From Methanofollis sp. UBA420 (GTDB taxonomy: Archaea > Halobacteriota > Methanomicrobia > Methanomicrobiales > Methanofollaceae): a stretch of DNA of 64,000 nucleotides. The notes under the pieces are model-generated. The model saw nothing but the letters and a program-made list of their open reading frames with translations. It did not search any database and was not told where the DNA came from. Below are positions 59,985 to 64,000 of the stretch, one piece after another; position 1 is the first letter of the stretch, and the number at the start of each line of letters is the position of its first letter. The position numbers were made by a program, and so were the translations under genes. The DNA is taken from positions 872,067-936,066 of the forward strand of contig NZ_DAGX01000002.1 of assembly GCF_002498315.1 (NCBI RefSeq), read 5' to 3'.

Positions 59985-60437
59985 ATGGATCAGGAAGAAG
60001 AAATAAAGTACTTCGTCAGGATCAGAGACACTGATCTCGACGGCACAAAAATGGCCCTCATCGCACTCACCGGCATCAAGGGAGTCGGGAGGCATGCCGC
60101 GACCTATATTGTCAACAAGGCACAGGTCGACTCGCACGCCCTTCTCGGCAAGATGTCGGACGAGGACGTTGAGAGGCTCCGTACAGCAGTCGACGAATTC
60201 TCGGAAAGCGTCCCCTCGTGGATGCTGAACCGGCCCATCGACGTTCTTTCGGGCAAGCCCCGGCACCTCCTTGCAAGCGAGGTCGACCTGACGCTTGAGG
60301 AAGACATCAACACGATGCGCAAGATCCGCAGTTACAGCGGCATCCGCCACGAGACCGGCCAGAAGGTCAGGGGCCAGCGCACCAAGTCCACCGGCAGAAC
60401 CGGCACGACCGTCGGCGTAAAGAGAAAGAAGGACTGA
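59985..60437 (+). CDS. rps13: 30S ribosomal protein S13
   Basis: A 150-residue archaeal S13 at the head of the small subunit. Signature features are the H2TH-like ALTGIKGVGRHAATYI region and the basic C-terminal tail RGQRTKSTGRTGTTVGVKRKKD that reaches the tRNA. First gene of the classical S13-S4-S11-RpoD-L18e-L13-S9-RpoN-RpoK operon. GAGGCGATTGG precedes the start. Confidence 0.97.
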   Translation: MDQEEEIKYFVRIRDTDLDGTKMALIALTGIKGVGRHAATYIVNKAQVDSHALLGKMSDEDVERLRTAVDEFSESVPSWMLNRPIDVLSGKPRHLLASEVDLTLEEDINTMRKIRSYSGIRHETGQKVRGQRTKSTGRTGTTVGVKRKKD

Positions 60438-60453
60438 GTGAGGAGGCACGATC

Positions 60454-60993
60454 ATGGGATATCCAGGAAAGAACCACAAGCAGTACTCCACACCAAAGCG
60501 CCGCTTCGAGAAGACGCGCCTTGAAGAGGAGGCAAAGATCGTCATTGAATTTGGTCTCCGGAACAAGCGTGAACTCTGGAAGGCCGAGAGCGCCCTCCGG
60601 AAGTACCGCAAGGCCACCCGTGAGATTCTTGCCCTTCGTTCCGCCGGTACCGACCTGAAGCAGGCCGAGACCAAGAAGGCGCAGCTCCTCAACCACCTCG
60701 AACGCTACGGCCTTCTGTCAGGCGAAAGCGACATCGAGGACATCCTCGCGCTGAAAAGCGAGCAGGCACTCGAACGCCGTCTCCAGACCCTCGTGTACAG
60801 AAAGGGCCTCGCCCGCTCACCAAAGCAGGCCAGACAGCTCATCACCCACGGCCACATCATCGTGAGCGGCCACCGGGTCACCATCCCCGGCTACCTCGTC
60901 CCGAGGAGCGAAGAGGCGTCCATCGGATACTACGCCCACTCACCACTCGCCGCCGAGTCGCACGCTGAACGCAGCAGGATCACCGGGAGGTAA
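60454..60993 (+). CDS. rps4: 30S ribosomal protein S4
   Basis: A 179-residue archaeal S4 that nucleates 30S assembly by binding 16S rRNA. The S4 RNA-binding domain is in residues ~100-160 (RLQTLVYRKGLARSPKQARQLITHGHIIVSGHRV). The start follows GAGGCACGATC. It lies 16 bp after S13 and 2 bp before S11. Confidence 0.97.
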   Translation: MGYPGKNHKQYSTPKRRFEKTRLEEEAKIVIEFGLRNKRELWKAESALRKYRKATREILALRSAGTDLKQAETKKAQLLNHLERYGLLSGESDIEDILALKSEQALERRLQTLVYRKGLARSPKQARQLITHGHIIVSGHRVTIPGYLVPRSEEASIGYYAHSPLAAESHAERSRITGR

Positions 60994-60995
60994 AC

Positions 60996-61391
60996 ATGGC
61001 AGCCGATAAGGAAAAGTGGGGCATTGCACACATCTTTGCCTCGTTCAACAACACCATCATCACCGTCACCGACCTCTCCGGGGCCGAGACGATCACCAAG
61101 AGCAGCGGCGGCATGGTTGTCAAGCAGGACCGCAATGAAAGTTCGCCCTATGCTGCGATGCAGATGGCAATGAACATCGCCAACTCCGTCAGGGAAAAGG
61201 GCCTCATCGGCCTTCACGTAAAGGTCCGCGCACCCGGTCAGGGGAAGCAGCGCAGCCCCGGCCCCGGTGCCCAGGCGGCCATCCGCGCCCTTGCCCGTGC
61301 CGGCATCCGCATCGGTAAGATCGAGGACGTCACCCCGGTCCCGCACGACTCAATTCGCCAGAAAGGCGGGAGACGCGGAAGGAGAGTCTGA
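60996..61391 (+). CDS. rps11: 30S ribosomal protein S11
   Basis: A 131-residue archaeal S11, located on the 30S platform. Recognised by IFASFNNTIITVTDLSGAET, VKVRAPGQGKQRSPGPGAQAAIRAL and the basic end RQKGGRRGRRV. The GGAGG before its ATG lies at the end of rps4. The last base of its stop is shared with the rpoD start (TGATG). Confidence 0.97.
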   Translation: MAADKEKWGIAHIFASFNNTIITVTDLSGAETITKSSGGMVVKQDRNESSPYAAMQMAMNIANSVREKGLIGLHVKVRAPGQGKQRSPGPGAQAAIRALARAGIRIGKIEDVTPVPHDSIRQKGGRRGRRV

Positions 61392-62215
61392 TGCAGATCG
61401 AATTTGCCAGAATTGATGATGACGCCGCCAGGTTCGTCCTCAGCGGCGCCACCCCAGCGTTCGCGAATGCACTGCGCCGCACCATGATCGGCGAGGTACC
61501 CACGCTCGCCATCGAAGACGTAAAGATCTATGATAACTCTAGCGTGCTCTTCGATGAGATTCTGGCACACAGGCTCGGACTAATCCCAATAAAGACCGAT
61601 CTTTCAAGATTTGTCAAGCAAGAGGACTGCTCGTGCGAGGGTGCCGGGTGCCCGCTCTGCTCGGTGACCTTCACCATGAGTGTCGAAGGCCCGGGGATGG
61701 TATATTCCAGCGACCTCATCCCGGACGACCCCGAAACCCGACCAGTCCTCGACAACGTCCCGATCGTCAAGCTCTTCGAGGGCCAGAAGATCGTGCTCGA
61801 AGCGCGCGCCACCCTGAACACAGGGAGAGTACATGCCAAGTGGGAACCGACCACCGCCTGCGGGTACAAGAACTACCCGGTTGTCACCATCGGTGAGAAC
61901 TGTGACGGGTGCGGCATGTGCATCGACGAGTGCCCTCGCGGCGTGCTTGAGATCAAGGACAGACAGGCACACGTGGTCGATGGAAAACTTGAGGCATGCT
62001 CCCTCTGTAAACTCTGCGAGAAAGCGTGCCTGACCACCGGTATCGGCACCGAGCCTGCGATCACCATCAGGTCCGACATTTCAAAGTTCATCTTTGTCGT
62101 GGAAAGCGATGGTTCGTTGCCTGTTCTGACAATCATCGAAAAAGGACTTGAATACATCAGAAAGCAATCAACGGATCTCTCAGAGACGTTGGTCGAGATA
62201 GCCGGAGTGAATTAG
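61391..62215 (+). CDS. rpoD: RNA polymerase subunit D with two Fe-S cysteine sets
   Basis: A 274-residue archaeal Rpo3. Residues 1-60 and 220-274 form the dimerisation domain that pairs with RpoL. A zinc-loop like that of Rpb3 is at C80, C82, C87, C90. The insertion domain holds two ferredoxin-type sets: C171, C174, C177, C181 and C203, C206, C209, C213, enough for two [4Fe-4S] clusters as in Methanosarcina. The domain order is standard for methanogens that keep both clusters. Fe-S loss could link polymerase assembly to redox state; that is a proposal in the field, not shown here. Confidence 0.97.
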   Translation: MQIEFARIDDDAARFVLSGATPAFANALRRTMIGEVPTLAIEDVKIYDNSSVLFDEILAHRLGLIPIKTDLSRFVKQEDCSCEGAGCPLCSVTFTMSVEGPGMVYSSDLIPDDPETRPVLDNVPIVKLFEGQKIVLEARATLNTGRVHAKWEPTTACGYKNYPVVTIGENCDGCGMCIDECPRGVLEIKDRQAHVVDGKLEACSLCKLCEKACLTTGIGTEPAITIRSDISKFIFVVESDGSLPVLTIIEKGLEYIRKQSTDLSETLVEIAGVN

Positions 62216-62584
62216 ATGGCAAAGGGAACATACCAGAAGACGAACCCCCGTCTTTCGTATCTCGTTGCGCTGCTCAAAGAGACGGCACGAGAAAACGACG
62301 CGAAGGTCTGGCGGGTCATCGCACAAAATCTGGAAGCACCCAGCAACAACTATGCTGAGGTCAACATCGGAAAGATCAACCGGTACGCCCAGGACGGCGA
62401 AACGATCCTGGTCCCCGGCAAGGTGCTCGGAAGCGGCGTGCTGAACCAGAAGGTCTCGGTTGCGGCACTTAGCTTCTCCGAGTCCGCGATCGGCAAGATC
62501 ACCGGCCTTGACGGCTCGTGCATGACCATTGAAGAACTGGTCGCACAGAACCCGAAGGGTACAGGCGTGAGGATACTGAGGTGA
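62216..62584 (+). CDS. rpl18e: 50S ribosomal protein L18e
   Basis: A 122-residue L18e, the archaeal/eukaryotic relative of bacterial L15. It opens KTNPRLSYLVALLKETARENDAKVWR and includes VPGKVLGSGVLNQKVSVAALSFS. It begins immediately after the rpoD stop. The 3' end carries the ribosome binding site (GAGGTGA) of L13. Confidence 0.97.
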   Translation: MAKGTYQKTNPRLSYLVALLKETARENDAKVWRVIAQNLEAPSNNYAEVNIGKINRYAQDGETILVPGKVLGSGVLNQKVSVAALSFSESAIGKITGLDGSCMTIEELVAQNPKGTGVRILR

Positions 62585-62589
62585 GAATC

Positions 62590-63018
62590 ATGGTGACGAT
62601 CATCAATGCAGAAGGACTGCTCCTTGGGCGGCTTGCAAGCAACGTCGCACGGCGCTCACTTCAGGGTGAGAAGTTCGCCCTCGTGAACGTTGAGAAGGTA
62701 ATCGTTTCCGGCCACCGTGCCATGGTGCTCGGCAACTACCACCACAAGCGTCAGCGCGGCTCGCGCGAAGGCGGCCCGTTCTTCCCGAGAAGACCGGACC
62801 ACATCATGAGGCGGACGGTTCGCGGCATGCTCCCGTACAAGCGCCAGCGGGGAGCCGAGGCATTCAGGAACGTCATGGCCTATGTCGGCGTCCCGGTCGA
62901 GTTCCAGGGCAGAGAAGCCGAATTTGAGACCATCGAACAGGCAGGGATCGAGCGGTTGAACAACCCGAGATATGTCACCCTCGGTGAGATCAGCACCACG
63001 CTCGGGGCCAAGTACTGA
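62590..63018 (+). CDS. rpl13: 50S ribosomal protein L13
   Basis: A 142-residue archaeal L13. I chose ATG 62590 with GAGGTGA about five bases upstream; GTG 62581 overlaps the L18e stop and would add three residues. The family is shown by INAEGLLLGRLASNVARRSLQGE and RTVRGMLPYKRQRGAEAF. Confidence 0.96.
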   Translation: MVTIINAEGLLLGRLASNVARRSLQGEKFALVNVEKVIVSGHRAMVLGNYHHKRQRGSREGGPFFPRRPDHIMRRTVRGMLPYKRQRGAEAFRNVMAYVGVPVEFQGREAEFETIEQAGIERLNNPRYVTLGEISTTLGAKY

Positions 63019-63029
63019 AGGTGAGTAAG

Positions 63030-63431
63030 ATGGCAAAGGTCGTAAATACAAGCGGTAAGAGAAAGACCGCAATCGCACGGGCAACCCTCAAGGAAGGAAA
63101 CGGGCGGATACGGATCAACTCCGTACCCCTCGAGATCTACGCGACCGAACTGGTGCGCATGAAGATCTCCGAGCCGCTCCACCTCATCCCGAACACCATC
63201 GATGGCGTTGACGTCTCTATCGAAGTGAGCGGGGGCGGGATGATGGGTCAGGCCGAGGCTGTCAGGACCGCGCTTGCTCGCGGCATCCTCGAATGGACCA
63301 ACGATCCCAAGGTCAAGGACACCTTCATCACCTATGACCGCACTCTCCTCGTCAATGACTCGAGGCAGAAGGAAGCCAAGAAGCCGCACGGCCGTGGCGC
63401 ACGCGCAAAGTTCCAAAAGTCTTATCGGTGA
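63030..63431 (+). CDS. rps9: 30S ribosomal protein S9
   Basis: A 133-residue archaeal S9. The start at ATG 63030 has AAGGTGAG just upstream; GTG 63021 lies within that site. Recognised by SGKRKTAIARATLKEGNGRIRIN, the GGGMMGQAEAVRTALARGI block and the basic C-terminus HGRGARAKFQKSYR, whose last Arg contacts P-site tRNA. Confidence 0.97.
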   Translation: MAKVVNTSGKRKTAIARATLKEGNGRIRINSVPLEIYATELVRMKISEPLHLIPNTIDGVDVSIEVSGGGMMGQAEAVRTALARGILEWTNDPKVKDTFITYDRTLLVNDSRQKEAKKPHGRGARAKFQKSYR

Positions 63432-63463
63432 GCCAGACAAACACCATAGAGGAAAATCGAGAT

Positions 63464-63652
63464 ATGATCCCGGTCAGATGCTTTACATGCGGCAAAGTGA
63501 TCTCCTCTACCTGGGTGGAGTTCAAAAAGCGGCGGGATGCAGGCGAGGATCCCAAAAAGATCCTCGACGATCTCGGTTTAGAACGCTACTGCTGCAGACG
63601 GATGCTGCTCACACACAAGGAGATTGTGGACGACATCAACCCGTACCAGTGA
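63464..63652 (+). CDS. rpoN: RNA polymerase subunit N
   Basis: A 62-residue Rpo10 with the unusual zinc-bundle motif: C6 and C9 in RCFTCGKVIS, then the adjacent pair C43-C44 in RYCCRRMLL. It bridges RpoD and RpoL at the assembly platform. ATG 63464 gives the standard family length; GTG 63428, overlapping the S9 stop, would add 12 residues. The stop codon is immediately followed by tRNA-Pro. Confidence 0.95.
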   Translation: MIPVRCFTCGKVISSTWVEFKKRRDAGEDPKKILDDLGLERYCCRRMLLTHKEIVDDINPYQ

Positions 63653-63727
63653 GGGGTCGTGGGGTAGCCTGGACTATCCTAGGGCGTTCGGGACGCTCTG
63701 ACCTGAGTTCGAATCTCAGCGACCCCA
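63653..63727 (+). tRNA. tRNA-Pro (CGG)
   Basis: A 75-nt tRNA. Acceptor arms GGGGTCG (63653-63659) and CGACCCC (63720-63726) pair perfectly, discriminator A. The anticodon loop TTCGGGA in stem GGGCG/CGCTC gives anticodon CGG. T-arm CTGAGTTCGAATCTCAG is canonical. CCA is not encoded beyond the first base. It starts on the base after the rpoN stop and is probably excised from the operon transcript. Confidence 0.94.
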
Positions 63728-63756
63728 TTATCTATTATGTGTTTTGAGGATGCATC

Positions 63757-63927
63757 ATGGACCAATATACTCGCTATGAGAAAGCACGGATCGTAGGAGC
63801 CCGCGCGCTCCAGATCTCGATGGGTGCCCCGGTCCTGATCCAGACGAGCAATGTTGATCCCCTCAACATCGCACTTGAAGAATTCGAGGACGATCGGATC
63901 CCCATTACGGTAAAGAAAAAGGCGTGA
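63757..63927 (+). CDS. rpoK: RNA polymerase subunit K
   Basis: A 56-residue Rpo6 (omega homologue), needed for polymerase assembly. It shows the family core YEKARIVGARALQISMGAPVL and the acidic-then-basic end EFEDDRIPITVKKKA. GAGGATG lies upstream of the ATG. Located directly between tRNA-Pro and enolase, the common order in methanogens. Confidence 0.96.
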   Translation: MDQYTRYEKARIVGARALQISMGAPVLIQTSNVDPLNIALEEFEDDRIPITVKKKA

Positions 63928-63931
63928 TCTG

Positions 63932-64000
63932 ATGACCGATATTGAACAGATCGTACTGAGGACTATTCTGGACAGCAGAGGGAACCCGACCGTCGAGGCA
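63932..64000 (+). CDS. eno: Enolase, partial (runs off the window)
   Basis: The first 23 codons of phosphopyruvate hydratase: MTDIEQIVLRTILDSRGNPTVEA, with the characteristic I-L-D-S-R-G-N-P-T-V-E that carries substrate-binding residues. It begins 4 bp after the rpoK stop. The remainder lies beyond the right edge. Enolase interconverts 2-phosphoglycerate and phosphoenolpyruvate. Confidence 0.93.
   Translation, partial: MTDIEQIVLRTILDSRGNPTVEA

Noticed and set aside
1..64000. CRISPR arrays, prophage, integrase or full insertion sequence
   Set aside because: No regularly spaced direct repeats, no cas, integrase or transposase genes were seen on either strand.

Overview
The window is a GC-rich, gene-dense stretch of an archaeal chromosome. 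The evidence is archaeal ribosomal and RNA polymerase genes (S13, S4, S11, RpoD with ferredoxin-like cysteines, L18e, L13, S9, RpoN, RpoK), deoxyhypusine synthase, diphthine synthase, PolX, TATA-box promoters with leaderless starts, and strong GGAGGTGA-type ribosome binding sites. A YcaO-TfuA pair of the kind that makes thioglycine in methyl-coenzyme M reductase, a fused DtxR-FeoA regulator and S-layer/pilin-like proteins point to a methanogen, most likely Methanomicrobiales (Methanofollis/Methanoculleus-like). The genus is inference.

Layout. 0.3-9.4 kb: PHP phosphoesterase, archaeal cardiolipin synthase, a 55-residue zinc ribbon, a MarR-MATE-MATE efflux cluster with a palindromic operator, a ZIP metal transporter, a nucleotidyltransferase and a zinc-ribbon membrane protein. 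9.4-11.9 kb: MoaD/ThiS-like protein, YcaO, TfuA. 11.9-12.6 kb: gene-free DNA with an array of tiny hairpins and a MITE-like element. 12.6-16.9 kb: a peptide-deformylase-like protein and small membrane, lipoprotein and cysteine-rich proteins. 16.9-19.7 kb: a sulfur-handling operon (TusA, DsrE, an IscS homologue lacking the PLP lysine, IscU, SIS isomerase). 20.2-28.2 kb: two duplicated polar amino acid ABC transporter operons flanking a frameshifted Na+-coupled NSS transporter. 28.3-35.2 kb: assorted small genes (phosphodiesterase, FKBP, MsrB, K+ channel, SIMPL protein, NusA-like/HisE). 35.2-36.0 kb: second copy of a dispersed repeat.

36-43.3 kb (all minus): DUF151 nuclease, UPF0104 flippase-like protein, DUF357/DphB, a RecA-fold plus GTPase pair, and FeoB with DtxR-FeoA. 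43.4-47.5 kb: PolX and two convergent cis-prenyltransferase subunits that look like the two halves of a heteromeric polyprenyl diphosphate synthase, then a radical SAM protein. 47.6-51.2 kb: a three-gene pilin-like surface operon. 51.4-54.1 kb: KamA-family radical SAM protein and the OapC-OapB-OapA (zinc ribbon, DUF2073, Era-like GTPase) operon. 54.3-58.2 kb: five consecutive CBS-domain proteins with about 18 CBS motifs. 58.8-64 kb: deoxyhypusine synthase, tRNA-Ser, then the conserved ribosomal protein/RNA polymerase operon with an embedded tRNA-Pro, running into enolase at the window edge.

The most interesting signals are the lysine-less IscS operon, the split cis-prenyltransferase with a CTG-start catalytic subunit, the CBS cluster, the MITE-like repeat family sharing ends of the type TCTGTWGA, the hairpin array, and the deformylase-like protein. 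Starts were chosen from visible Shine-Dalgarno or TATA spacing wherever possible. All functional statements rest on motif recognition by eye; no database search was run.
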